From NCBI GenBank assembly GCA_021292165.1, contig CM037879.1, positions 270,067,160 to 270,131,159 on the forward strand: DNA of 64,000 nucleotides, given 5' to 3'. This stretch comes from Shinisaurus crocodilurus (taxonomy: Eukaryota > Chordata > Lepidosauria > Squamata > Shinisauridae). Both the position numbers and the translations under genes were made by a program. Positions 10,639 to 19,892 of the stretch are shown here, piece by piece. Under the pieces are notes generated by a model. The model was not told where the DNA came from and did not search any database. It was given only the letters and a program-made list of their open reading frames with translations. Position 1 is the stretch's first letter. Every line of letters begins with the position of its first letter.

Positions 10639-10889
10639 CAGCCATGCCTTGGATTGAGAGCATAATTCGTTCCGGAAACGTGCTTGTAATCCAAAACACT
10701 CTTATATCAAAACGAAATTCCCCCAAAAAAATTTGTACAGAGATTTTTAATTTAAGCCGTACTACAGTACTTGTATTGCAAGACGTTGCTTGTATATCAA
10801 GTAAAAAAAATATTAAATAAATATTTAAAAATTTGCTTGTCTTGCAAAATGCTCTCAAACCAAGTTACTTGCAATCCAAGGTATTACTG
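10639..10889. mobile_element. Second Tigger-like MITE family
   Basis: Begins CAGCCATGCCTTGGATTG and ends CAATCCAAGGTATTACTG, inverted with small gaps, with TA on both sides. The interior ATAATTCGTTCCGGAAACG pattern is typical of pogo/Tigger-derived repeats. It is 251 bp long with no transposase. Confidence 0.65.
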
Positions 10890-12408
10890 TACTTGTTAGG
10901 GAGAATCACTTGAAAAAATATTAATTGCAACTTTGAAACTGCCGCACTTACCTAATATTGTATTTGCAATTGGCATCTATTCATTGTTGCTAATGAACTT
11001 AGGAATTGGAAGGAATTGGAATTTTTCTGTTCAGCAGAAAAATAACGCCCTGGAAAATTTTCTACCCCACATCACTGTGTAAGGGACCCAATACTTTTTT
11101 CCTCAGTCCTCCCGTCCATAAGGAATTCTATCAAATTGAAGCAGCAAAGGTTGCAACAAGTGGAGTAGGTAAATTCCTGAGCCCAAGGCTGTCAGTGAGA
11201 TTAGCTGAAAACATTGCTTGTCCTTTTGCACACTTTTATGTCTAGTCCTTCAGGGCTCTGCTCAATCCTCTCTGGCTTTAAATGGAAACAAAGAACTGCA
11301 ACCTTTGAGAAGCAATATTGGACTTTTATAGTTCAGGTTCCAATTTAAATAAATAGTTCTGGGCAAAATGGAGAATTGCTCTAACTTCCCAGTCTGAAGC
11401 AGCAGATCTGTGGGAAATTGGATTGCCCATTTAAAATTTTGGTGGGTTGCAGTTATGCATCAGTTTGTCAGTTATTACCTACTGCCCTCCCTTTTAGTAA
11501 AGGCCCCAGATGTTTGTGCACCTGAATGCTTCCCTCACAGGCACACTGCATCAAGGCTTAACATCACACAGGGATACATTGCAGAGGTTTTGGCAGATGA
11601 AATGGCTTAAATCTAGTGAGAATGCAGATATCATGGGAATACATAAGGTGCTTTCATGTAAACCTGACACGGATTCGCTCAAAAGCGTAGCAGGTTTTGG
11701 AATTACTCCAGAATTGCTGGATCTGGGTTCAGAAATAAGCTTCAGCATTCTGTCCAAATTCCTGTTTTTGCTCAATTTTGTCCCAATCCAAACTAAGCAA
11801 TACTCGTAGGCAAATGAACATTGTGTTAGCATCACTGCCACCAGTAAAATGTGAATGGCCCACCACATTGTGGACCATGAATGAGAGAAGGATTATAAAG
11901 CTCTCGGGGATATTAAAAGTTATGTGATAATAGTATCCTAGGAACCCCAAATGTATATTTTATGATTGTTCTTTTTGAAGCCCATTGGCTTTTAGGAGGA
12001 ATGTTTAATAGCTTTCCAAGGGAATCCTCCCTGCTCTCCAAAAGAGAAATATCCTTAATGTGTGTTATCGTGGCTATCGCTTTCTCTTCCTTTGTGTCAT
12101 GGACTGCTGTGAAAGAGATTAGGCTGAAAGCCTAACAAACTGTCCTGACACTGAAAGTTATCTCCGTTCCCAAAGGCACCCATCTTGCGTCACGTGCTAT
12201 TTAGCATATTCTGCACTGAGCTGCAAAATTGCATTTATTGCATCATCCAGAATAGGAAATGATGTGTTTGCATGTGAGCCAGTCTCAGCTTGACTAGACA
12301 TGGGCTGCTAGAAGTACATCCAGCCCTAGCTGTCTGTCACTTCCTGCCTGTGTTGGTCTGGTTCATCATGCCATGTTGCAACCATGAGATCCCTCCCTGG
12401 CATTTAGG
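10890..12408. other. Intron 1, unassigned
   Basis: About 1.5 kb without exon, MITE or LINE that I recognise. It is AT-rich and may be mostly unique sequence. Confidence 0.4.
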
Positions 12409-12466
12409 CACATAGGAAGCTGCCTTATACTGGGCCAGTTTGCATGTCACGACAGCCCATGGTTTA

Positions 12467-14222
12467 TCATAGAATCATAGAAAAGTAGAGTTGGAAGGGG
12501 CCTACAAGGCCATCGAGTCCAACCCCCTGCTCAATGCAGGAATCCAGGTCAAAGCATCTCTGACAGATGTCTGTCCAGCCGCACCTTGAATGCCTCCAGA
12601 CTGGGAGAGCCCACCACCTCCCTAGGTAGTTGATTCCATTGTCTTATTGCTCTGACAGTCAGGAAATTTTTCCTGATGTTTAGGTGGAATCTAGGTTCCT
12701 GTAACTTGAGCCCATTATTCCGTGTCCTGCAAACTGGGATGAACGAGAAGAGATCTTTGCCCTCCTCTGTGTGACATCCCTTCAAATACTGGAAGAGTGC
12801 GATCATATCTCCCCTCAGTCTCCTCTTCTGAAGGCTAAACATGCCCAGTTCTTTCAGTCTCTCCTCATAGGGCCTTGTTTCCAGTCCCTTTATCATCCTT
12901 GTTGCCCTCCTCTGAACCCTCTCCAGTTTGTCTATGTCCTTCTTAAAGTGAGGTGCCCAGAACTGGACGCAGTACTCAAGATGAGGCCTAACCAGTGCCG
13001 AGTAAAGGGGAATTATCACTTCCCGCGATTTGGAAGCTATACTTCTATTAATACAGCCCAAAATTGCATTTGCCTTCTTTGCAGCCACGTCGCATTGCTG
13101 GCTCATATTCAGTTTGTGATCTACCACAATTCCAAGATCCTTCTCACTTGTAGTATTGTTGAGCCAAGTGTCCCCCATTCTGTAACTCTGCATTTGGTTT
13201 CCTCTCCCTAGGTGCAGCACTTGGCATTTATCCCTGTTAAATTTCATTCTGTTGTTTTCGGCCCAGCGCTCCAGCCTATCGAGGTCACTTTGAATTTTGT
13301 TTCTGTCTTCCAGAGTATTAGCTGTTCCACCCAACTTTGTGTCATCTGCAAATTTGATAAGCATTCCCTGTACCTCCTCATCCAGGTCATTAATAAAAAT
13401 GTTGAAGAGCACCGGGCCCAGGACCGAGCCCTGTGGTACCCCGCTCGTTACCTCTCCCCAGTTTGAGAAGGAACCATTGATAAGCACTCTTTGAGTCCGA
13501 TTCTGTAGCCAATTGTGGATCCACCTGATAGTTGTTCCATCTAGCCCACTCTTAGCTAGCTTACTAATCAGGATATCATGAGGCACTTTGTCGAAAGCTT
13601 TGCTGAAGTCCAGGTATATAATGTCCACAGCATTCCCACAGTCCACAAGGGAGGTTACCCGATCAAAAAATGAGATCAGATTAGTCTGACAGGATTTGTT
13701 CTTGACAAATCCATGCTGGCTTCTAGTAATCACTGCATTGTTTTCAAGGTGCTTGCAGACCGACTTCTTTATAATCTGCTCAAAAATCTTCCCGGGGATT
13801 GATGTCAGACTGACTGGCCTATAGTTCCCAGGTTCCTCCTTCTTGCCCTTTTTGAAGATGGGAACAACATTTGCCCTCCTCCAGTCGTCTGGCACTTCAC
13901 CTGTCCTCCATGATTTCTCAAAGATAATAGACAGCGGTTCTGATAGTTCTTCTGCCAGTTCCTTTATTACTCTAGGATGCAGCTCATCAGGCCCTGGAGA
14001 TTTAAACTCGTTCAGAGTAATCAGGTGCTCCTTGACCATTTGCCTATCAATCTCAAGCTGCAATTCTGCCCCTTCAGTCTGCATTTCAGGTTTGCCAGGG
14101 GGGTCATAGACCCTCTTTTGGGAGAAGACCGAGCCGAAGTAGGAATTGAACACTTCTGCCTTTTCTTTGTCTTCTGTTATCAATTTGCCATCCTCACTGC
14201 GTAGTTGAACCAGTTTAACTAC
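12467..14222 (-). mobile_element. 5'-truncated CR1 LINE
   Basis: The 3' end at 12467 shows the short ATTCTATGA-type terminal repeats typical of CR1, then the CR1 3'UTR (12467-12548), then the RT frame. The element stops abruptly at 14222 within the linker before the RT, so the endonuclease region is missing. GGTTTA at 12461-12466 and again at 14223-14228 is a possible 6-bp target duplication. It is inserted in an AACCCATGG-family element. Confidence 0.9.
12549..14222 (-). CDS. CR1 reverse transcriptase, 5'-truncated open frame
   Basis: This encodes the RT and C-terminal part of a CR1 ORF2 protein, which copies LINE RNA into DNA at the target site. The frame is open without a stop from the truncation point at 14222 to the stop at 12549, 557 codons. 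There is no proper start, so it is a gene fragment; an in-frame TTG lies at 14183. Numbered from that codon, visible RT motifs are KSPGPDELHP (61-70), GNYRPVSL (119-126), YLDFSKAFD (190-198), GVPQGSVLGP (248-257) and the catalytic FADD (278-281). Both catalytic aspartate positions are intact. The tail carries the RRLRGDMI and WNQLPREVV blocks found in CR1. A full ORF2 would also carry an N-terminal endonuclease, which is absent. It is unlikely to be expressed as a gene. Confidence 0.85.
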   Translation of the reverse strand, partial: VVKLVQLRSEDGKLITEDKEKAEVFNSYFGSVFSQKRVYDPPGKPEMQTEGAELQLEIDRQMVKEHLITLNEFKSPGPDELHPRVIKELAEELSEPLSIIFEKSWRTGEVPDDWRRANVVPIFKKGKKEEPGNYRPVSLTSIPGKIFEQIIKKSVCKHLENNAVITRSQHGFVKNKSCQTNLISFFDRVTSLVDCGNAVDIIYLDFSKAFDKVPHDILISKLAKSGLDGTTIRWIHNWLQNRTQRVLINGSFSNWGEVTSGVPQGSVLGPVLFNIFINDLDEEVQGMLIKFADDTKLGGTANTLEDRNKIQSDLDRLERWAENNRMKFNRDKCQVLHLGRGNQMQSYRMGDTWLNNTTSEKDLGIVVDHKLNMSQQCDVAAKKANAILGCINRSIASKSREVIIPLYSALVRPHLEYCVQFWAPHFKKDIDKLERVQRRATRMIKGLETRPYEERLKELGMFSLQKRRLRGDMIALFQYLKGCHTEEGKDLFSFIPVCRTRNNGLKLQEPRFHLNIRKNFLTVRAIRQWNQLPREVVGSPSLEAFKVRLDRHLSEML

Positions 14223-14414
14223 GGTTTAAACTTTTAAACAACCCATGGGCTGCCATGCATGAGCGGGAGAAAGTGGGCGCTGCCTGCAGCACACCAGCTG
14301 CTTCTGCTTTTACTCAACAACCTAGTCGGCCCATTTGTAGGTTGTTGAGCATGACGTGTGAACCCAGAGTTAACCTTCCAACAAACCATGGGTTAACCAC
14401 TGGGTTGTTTAGCC

Positions 14415-14999
14415 CAGGGGTCCCCAACCCCCGGTCCGCAGACCGGTACCAGCTCGTGGCCTCTTAAGAGCCGGGCTGCGTGGCACCCAGCCGCTGCGCC
14501 GCCTGGCTGCCACACCACCCAGCCGCTGCGCCGCCTGGCCTTACAAAAATGCTCGTCGGGGAGGCAAGCAGAGGGACAAGCAACGGGGGGGTGCTCGCCG
14601 GAGCTCGCGAGCACCGCAAGAGCCCCAGGACAGGGTGCTTGGCGCAGTGGTGCGGCAGCCGGGCGCGGTGCGCGCCGCCCGCTGGGATGCGCCGCAAGCA
14701 CCCCGTCCTGGCTCTCGGGGTGCTCACGAGCTCCGGCGAGCGCTGCCGCTCATCCCTCTGCCTGCCGTTCGTCCCTCTGCCTGCCGTTCGTCCCTCTGCT
14801 CGCTACCCAACAGCTCTCGGATGAGCATTTTAGTAAAGCCGGAAGTGACGCGACGGGTCTCCCGTTGCGTCACTTCCTGGTTCTGCTGCTGCCGGGCCGC
14901 ACAGCAGGTGAGTGGGGGGCAACCCCCACCCACCCCGGTCCGTGAAAAAATTTACTCCACGGGACTGGTCCCTGGTCCCAAAAAGGTTGGGGACCACTG
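14415..14999. mobile_element. hAT (Charlie-like) non-autonomous element
   Basis: Starts CAGGGGTCCCCAACCCCCGG and ends AGGTTGGGGACCACTG. The 8-base flanks GTTTAGCC (14407-14414) and GTTTACCC (15000-15007) match at 7 of 8, a hAT-type target duplication. Inside are GGTCCGCAGACCGGTACC and GCCGGGCCGCACAGCAGG, words I associate with Charlie-group elements of mammals. Internal duplications are visible (CCAGCCGCTGCGCCGCCTGG twice, TGCCTGCCGTTCGTCCCTC twice). No transposase frame is present. Confidence 0.75.
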
Positions 15000-15229
15000 G
15001 TTTACCCCCTAAATAACCCAGTGTTCCAGGTTCACATGTCATGCTCAACTACCTATGAACGGGCCAATCGCAGGTTGTTGAGTAAAAGTGGAAGTGGCGT
15101 GCATGTGGGAGGCATTGTGCATGCTCTCTCCCGTTTGTTCCCGACAGCCCATGGGTTGTTTAAACCATGGACTGTCGTTACCTGTGAACCAGGTCACTGA
15201 GTCAAACCATTGGCCCTTCTAGCTCAGTA

Positions 15230-15481
15230 CAGGCAGTCCCAAGGTTACGAACGAGTTCCGTTCTTAAGAATGTCTTTAAGTCGAGTTTGTATGTAAGTCG
15301 GAACACAATAGTGTTCTATACGTTAAAATCGGCATTTCCGCAAATTGTGTAAATTACGCAAATTATGTAGTATACTACATTATGTACTCTACGTAAACGA
15401 CGTAGCACCGGGGAACCCAGAAGTCTGTTCTTAAGTATGGGTTGTCTGTAAGTCCGATGTTCTTAACTCTGGGACTGCCTG
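15230..15481 (+). mobile_element. Pogo/Tigger-like MITE, copy B
   Basis: Same family as 10060-10261 but inverted and 50 bp longer. CAGGCAGTCCCAAGGTTACG begins it and TGGGACTGCCTG ends it, with TA on both sides. It sits in a TA of the split SINE at 12409-15600. Confidence 0.75.
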
Positions 15482-15600
15482 TACTGTCTACACTGATAGG
15501 TAGCAGCTCTCCCAGGTTTTAGACCAGCCCTCCTTGGAGATGCCAGGGATTGAACCTGGGACCTTCTCTACCTAATGATCTGCAGTCCTTTCCCATTCCA

Positions 15601-16031
15601 TTTGGTGGAATGGCTAAGAAAGCTTTTTTATGGAATTAATCAGTTATGCTAAGCATGTGAGAAACACACAAATGAATTGGTGAGTGCAGAGATCACTCTG
15701 GGAAGGTATGAGTTGAGCACTTTCCTCCCGCTGCAAAAGTGCACCCAGGGCTAGTAACATGTGATACTTCAAAAGACTTAGCAACTGGGGCATGGTATCT
15801 TAAATCAATTTCAGCCTTCAGTGCTGGCTACTAATTTAGAGTGTAAGGTCCTTCGGGGTAAGGACCTTTTTTTGCTGATGAAACTCTTGTAGAGAGTTGT
15901 AACTTGTGCATGGCTATGTATAAATAATTTAATCATAATCACAAGAAGATTGAAACTGCCTGGCAGTCAGATTTTCGAGTGATGTCGTGGATTCTCCTTT
16001 GTGGTTTTAATGTCTATCTTTGCAACACTCT
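15601..16031. other. Intron 1, unassigned
   Basis: AT-rich sequence with a small palindrome (AGGTCCTTCGGGGTAAGGACCT near 15846, shown by its arms AGGTCCTT and AAGGACCT). No exon or named repeat seen. Confidence 0.35.
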
Positions 16032-16415
16032 AGGCCGGTTCACACGACACAGGAACCGCCCCCGCGGTTCCTGTGTCATGCGAACACCAGCTGGGGGCGC
16101 CCCTGCGTGGAAAGTCACCATGGGCGGTAAAGGGGTAAACCCCTACCACGTGTGGCCACCCTGCCGTGTGAACAGCGGGCGGCCGTCCCGCGGGGGCCTC
16201 CCATGGCCGCACAGAGGCGGCAGCCCAGAGCGGCCAGGGCTGTGGCCACTCCGGCCTGTAGGGGCAAATGGCCCCGCTGGGCATCCCAAGCTGCTGCCCC
16301 CTAGCGCTCGGAGGCCCGTGCTGCAGTGTGGGGACTGCCGGCTCCACCGCAGTCTGCCCACGACGGACCCGTGGTGCCTCCCCCGCTCGCTGCCTGGCTC
16401 GTATGAACCGGCCTT
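16032..16415. mobile_element. GC-rich MITE with 16-bp inverted ends
   Basis: AGGCCGGTTCACACGACAC starts it and TCGTATGAACCGGCCTT ends it. A second inner palindrome, AGGAACCGCCCCCGCGGTTCC, follows the left end. It is very CpG-rich, which explains the long open frames on both strands; none resembles a protein family. Confidence 0.65.
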
Positions 16416-16574
16416 CTGACTGCCACTCCTCTTTTGTGTTTGGCATGTTTGGTGGTGGAGGTTGTTTTGGTATAGCTGGATAATATCAGGACTATAATTA
16501 CTGCCGTAATTGTAGTTTTCTCTTGCCTGAAGCGGCATAGGACACCAAACATAGTGCCTTTTGGAGTCCCCATC

Positions 16575-17675
16575 TTCTAGAAGAGTGGCGGGGGAAGGTG
16601 GATCCAGGAAACTACAGACCAGTCAGCCTGATATCAAAACCAGTCATAATTCTAGAGCAGATTGAGTGGTCAGTCTGTGAGCATCTAAAAAATAATGCAT
16701 TAATTATTAGGAGTCAACATAGGTTTGTCAGGAAGAAGTCATGCTAGCTAGACCAATCTTATCTCCTTTTTGGATAGTTACTAGTTTAGTAGATCATGGG
16801 AATGCTCTGAGCATAGTAAATCTTGATTTCAGCAAAGCATTTCAGCAAAGTTTCCCATCATATCCCTGTTGACCAGATGCTAAAATGTGTGTTGGGCACT
16901 ACTGCTCTTAGGAGTTATCTACAGATGGTTCAGGAACCATATTCAGCAAGCGTTCCTTAATGGCTTGACATCCACCTGGAGGGAGGTCTATGCAGATGAA
17001 TTAAAGGTTGGAGCGATAGCCTACACCATAGAAGGCAGGATCAAGATTCAAAAGCATCTTGACAGGCTGGAACCCTGTGCCGAAACAAACAAGATGACAT
17101 TCAACAGAGATAAATGAAAAGTCTTGCATTTTAAGTGTAGAAAGTCCAAGGCTCGAGTGTAGGATGGGGGAGATCTGGCTTGGCAGCAGCATGTGTGAAA
17201 AGGACGTAGGTGTCTTAGTGTATCACAAGCTGAATATGAGCCAGTAGTGCGATGTAGCTGCTAAAAAGGGTTAATGCAATCTTGGGCTGCATTAAGAGAA
17301 GTAATAATAAAGAGAAGGGAAGTAATATTTCTGCTGTATTTTGCATTAGTACTGTGTGCACCTCTGGGCACCACAATTTAAGAAGGATATTGACGTACAT
17401 ATTGACATTGGCACCTAAAGAGAAGAGCAACCAGGGTGATGAGGTGTCTGGAAACCTACGAGGAACGGTTGAAAGAACTAGTTATGTTTAGCCTGGAGAA
17501 GAGAAGATTACGGGGAGTCATGATAGCGGTCTTCAAATATCTGCAAGGCTGTCGTGCAGAAGATGGAGCAGACGTGTTCTCTGCTGCTCCTGAGGGCAGG
17601 GCTAGAATGAATGGGTGGAAATTGCAGAGAAGCAGGCTTTGGCTAAACATTAGGAGAAACTTCCGAACAGTGCGC
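16575..17675 (+). pseudogene. Degraded CR1-type LINE
   Basis: Translation in shifting frames recovers RT-like pieces: GNYRPVSLISKP near 16608, then HRFVRKKSC, and the C-terminal YEERLKELVMFSLEKRRLRG block (17457-17516). The central GVPQGSVLGP block is missing between about 16985 and 16995, an internal deletion. Many stops and frameshifts mark it as older than the CR1 at 12467. It is in the same orientation as SINHCAF. Confidence 0.8.
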
Positions 17676-17689
17676 GTGCCATGGCTTGT

Positions 17690-17925
17690 CGTTTCATGTG
17701 GACCTGGGTGTCGTGGTTTATGCAAGAGTTAAATAACCCTAGAACAACCCATGGGTTATCCGGGAGTTGTTTAACCCTCACATAACCCACAACATCCGGG
17801 TTTGCATGACACAACAAACCATGGCGCCCGCCTGCTGCAGCTTGCATATTCAAAATGATGGCTGGCATGCAGCATGAAACCCCATGAGTTAATTAACCCA
17901 TGGTGGCTTAGCGCTAGGGATGTGT
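17690..17925. repeat. AACCCATGG repeat, copy 5
   Basis: Begins CATGGCTTGTCGTTTCATGT and ends AACCCATGGTGGCTTAGCGC. It contains ACAACCCATGGGTTATCC and CATGACACAACAAACCATGG. It abuts the 3' break of the degraded CR1. Confidence 0.6.
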
Positions 17926-18085
17926 GTGGAGCTCGATTGGGGGGTGGGTGGAAGTGAGGCAAACTCGCTGGGCTTGGACCCCCCCCCCCCCGAGCGACTT
18001 ACCTTTCCCCGGCTCGGCTCATGTCCTCATGAGATGAGCTAGGGAAAGGAACTTCCGGTTTCCGGCACTACGTTTTTTACGTAAG

Positions 18086-18205
18086 AAACAGGGTAAACTA
18101 CCTTAAAACGGCCACGATTTGCATGACTGGCGCTTTGTTTTTAATGTTAAAAACATAGCGCCGGTTATGCAAATTGCAGCCGTTTTAAGGTAGTTTACCC
18201 TGTTT
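18086..18205. repeat. Long hairpin, about 55-bp arms
   Basis: AAACAGGGTAAACTACC starts the left arm and GGTAGTTTACCCTGTTT ends the right arm. The inner parts (GGCGCTTTGTTTTT, AAAAACATAGCGCC) pair around a short loop near 18145. It resembles a fold-back MITE, but I do not know the family. Confidence 0.7.
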
Positions 18206-18391
18206 TTTTAATGGCCTATTCAAGACTAAGCCACCCCCAAAATATTTTGCATTACAACAGGGATAGCTCTCAACAATATATTGTTGCTGGGAAAATCCAT
18301 TTCCCCCCAGCAACTGTGAGGATTGCAGTTAAGCTCTGCCAGAACAGGGAATTCAGAGCGGGTGGGGTGGTGGTGGCAGATGAGGCGTCCC

Positions 18392-18906
18392 CAGGACCGG
18401 TGCAGGGCAGTTTGGCGCCCCAGGCGAAAAAATAGTTAGCGCCCCCCCCCCCTCTCCAAAGCAAAAAAAAAAAAAACCCCTGCGCGGCCACCACCAACCT
18501 ACCTTCCCCCCCCCCCGCCCTGGCTGTGGCGGCGGCGGCTGCTGCTGCTGCGGCTGCTGCTGCAACGAAGGTAGGTGACGGGGGGGTTGGGGGGTGGCGA
18601 TGGCGATGGCGGTGGGAGGGCAGCGGCGGGCGAGCGAGCGGGTGGGCGGAGGCGCGGCGGCGGCTGCGACGAAGGTAGGTGACGGAGGGTTGGGGGGTGG
18701 CGATGGCGGTGGGAGGCGCAGCGGCGAGCGGGTGGGCGGAGGCACGGCGGCAGCAGGCAGGAGGGTGGGGAGGCGGAGGCCTGGCGGGGACGGCGCAGCG
18801 GCAGCGAAGAGGAGCGCAGCGTTTCGCGCCCTCTTCAGCCGCGCGCCCTCTTCAGCCGCGCGCCCTAGGCAACCGCCTAGTTGGCCTAGCGGTAGCGCCG
18901 GCCCTG
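18392..18906. mobile_element. GC-rich hAT element with perfect 8-bp TSD
   Basis: Ends are CAGGACCGGTGC and GCGCCGGCCCTG, imperfect inverted repeats. The flanks GGCGTCCC (18384-18391) and GGCGTCCC (18907-18914) are identical, the hallmark of a hAT insertion. The interior holds a tandem duplication of about 100 bp beginning AAGGTAGGTGACGG (about 18568 and 18672). No transposase is encoded; a long antisense frame across it is a composition artefact. Confidence 0.85.
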
Positions 18907-18997
18907 GGCGTCCCTGCTTATCAGAATAGCCTGGCGCTTCCACCCTGTGAGCTTTGGTTCCACCATACCAGCGACAGTACATTATGATATGGAAATG

Positions 18998-19229
18998 AGA
19001 GCCGTCGTGGTGAGAGTGGGAGATCCGGCTTCTAGTCCCTGCTCGGCCATGAAACTCACTGGGTGACTTTGGGCCAGTCACGGACTCTCAGCCTAACCTA
19101 CCTCACAGGGTTGTTGTGAGGATAAAATGAAGAGCAGGAGGAGGACCATGTAAACCACCTTGGGTTCCTTGTAAAGAGGGGGAAAGGCGAGATATAAATG
19201 TATTAATAATAATAATAATAATAATAATA
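18998..19229 (+). mobile_element. CORE-like tRNA SINE, copy 1
   Basis: A tRNA-related head (GGCTTCTAGTCCCTGCTCGG, B-box region) is followed by a CORE-like body. That body contains GGGTGACTTTGGGCCAGTCA and CCTCACAGGGTTGTTGTGAG. The tail contains CACCTTGGGTTCCTTG and ends in AAT repeats. The body resembles the MIR core. Four relatives lie in the window. Confidence 0.8.
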
Positions 19230-19739
19230 GTGCCATTTTTTTTAGCCAGCAAAGTTATCGGCGGTGGACATAGATTCCGTTCTGAGGGCACTTTTTCTTT
19301 TGAATCAGATGGGTCTTCCCTTCATCCCCTCCCAAAATGTAAAAGCAGACAAATCTGATCTGGGACAAAATACAGTGACTCAGAATATCACTTCTACAAG
19401 GCAGCTTCCCCCCCCCCCCCTTTTTTCTTTTTACATTAACATTTGTGGTTCAGGTCACCTTGTTACGTGCCTGACTGAATTCCCTGTGATGTTCCCGGGC
19501 CTTGGGAGGGGCAGGGGAAAGGATGGCCGCTGCTGGTGATCAACAGAGATGGAAATGTATCTGCTGCAACACCTGTGGGAGATGGAGTGGGGCTGCATAA
19601 TTTATCGTCTTTTGACCATAGTTTGTAGGTTCCCACATGGGGGGGGGGAGAGCTTCGCTGCCTTTTAAGTTTGTCCTCTGTGTTTGTTTTTGAAGCTTGA
19701 TCTCCCCCTTTCTTTTCCCTCCCACACTTATCCCTATAG

Positions 19740-19892
19740 GGTAGGCTAAAGGAGGGAAGAAAACATGTTTGGCTTCCACAAACCCAAGATGTACCGGAGT
19801 TTAGAGGGCTGCTGTATTTGCAGAGCCAAGTCTTCCAGCTCTCGCTTCACCGACAGCAAGCGCTACGAAAAGGATTTCCAGAACTGCTTTGG
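19740..19892 (+). CDS. SINHCAF: SINHCAF exon 2 (first coding exon)
   Basis: The acceptor is a pyrimidine-rich tract ending CCCTATAG at 19739, leaving 25 bases of 5'UTR before the ATG at 19765. It codes residues 1-43, including the first CXXC pair. The donor is GG|GTAAGA at 19893, splitting a glycine codon after two bases. The ATG is chosen because it gives the family N-terminus MFGFHKPK. Confidence 0.95.

Larger units (their letters stand above)
12432..15195. mobile_element. AACCCATGG-family element, interrupted
   Basis: Left end TTTGCATGTCACGACAGCCC (about 12440) is the approximate inverse of the right end at 15158-15190 (CCATGGACTGTCGTTACC). Removing the CR1 (12467-14222) and the hAT (14415-14999) leaves about 420 bp with inverted ends. 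This is the best evidence in the window that the family is a terminal-inverted-repeat DNA element. Confidence 0.6.
12409..15600 (-). mobile_element. tRNA-derived SINE split by later insertions
   Basis: Three separated pieces join into one reverse-strand SINE: 12409-12431 (CATAGGAAGCTGCCTTATAC), about 15198-15227 (GTCAAACCATTGGCCC) and 15484-15600. The last piece contains AGGGATTGAACC, the inverse of a pol III B box. Between them lie an AACCCATGG-family element (itself split by a CR1 and a hAT) and a Tigger-like MITE. The same SINE family occurs in the forward sense at 7985-8110. Confidence 0.6.

Noticed and set aside
12771..13466. Plus-strand frames of 84-146 codons
   Set aside because: They are shadows of the reverse-strand CR1 RT frame.
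16030..16538. Several long frames on both strands
   Set aside because: They lie in a CpG-rich MITE with inverted ends; all frames are open by composition.
18353..19081. 242-codon antisense open frame, proline-rich
   Set aside because: It runs through the hAT element and its GC-rich tandem duplication and into a SINE, so it is a repeat translation.
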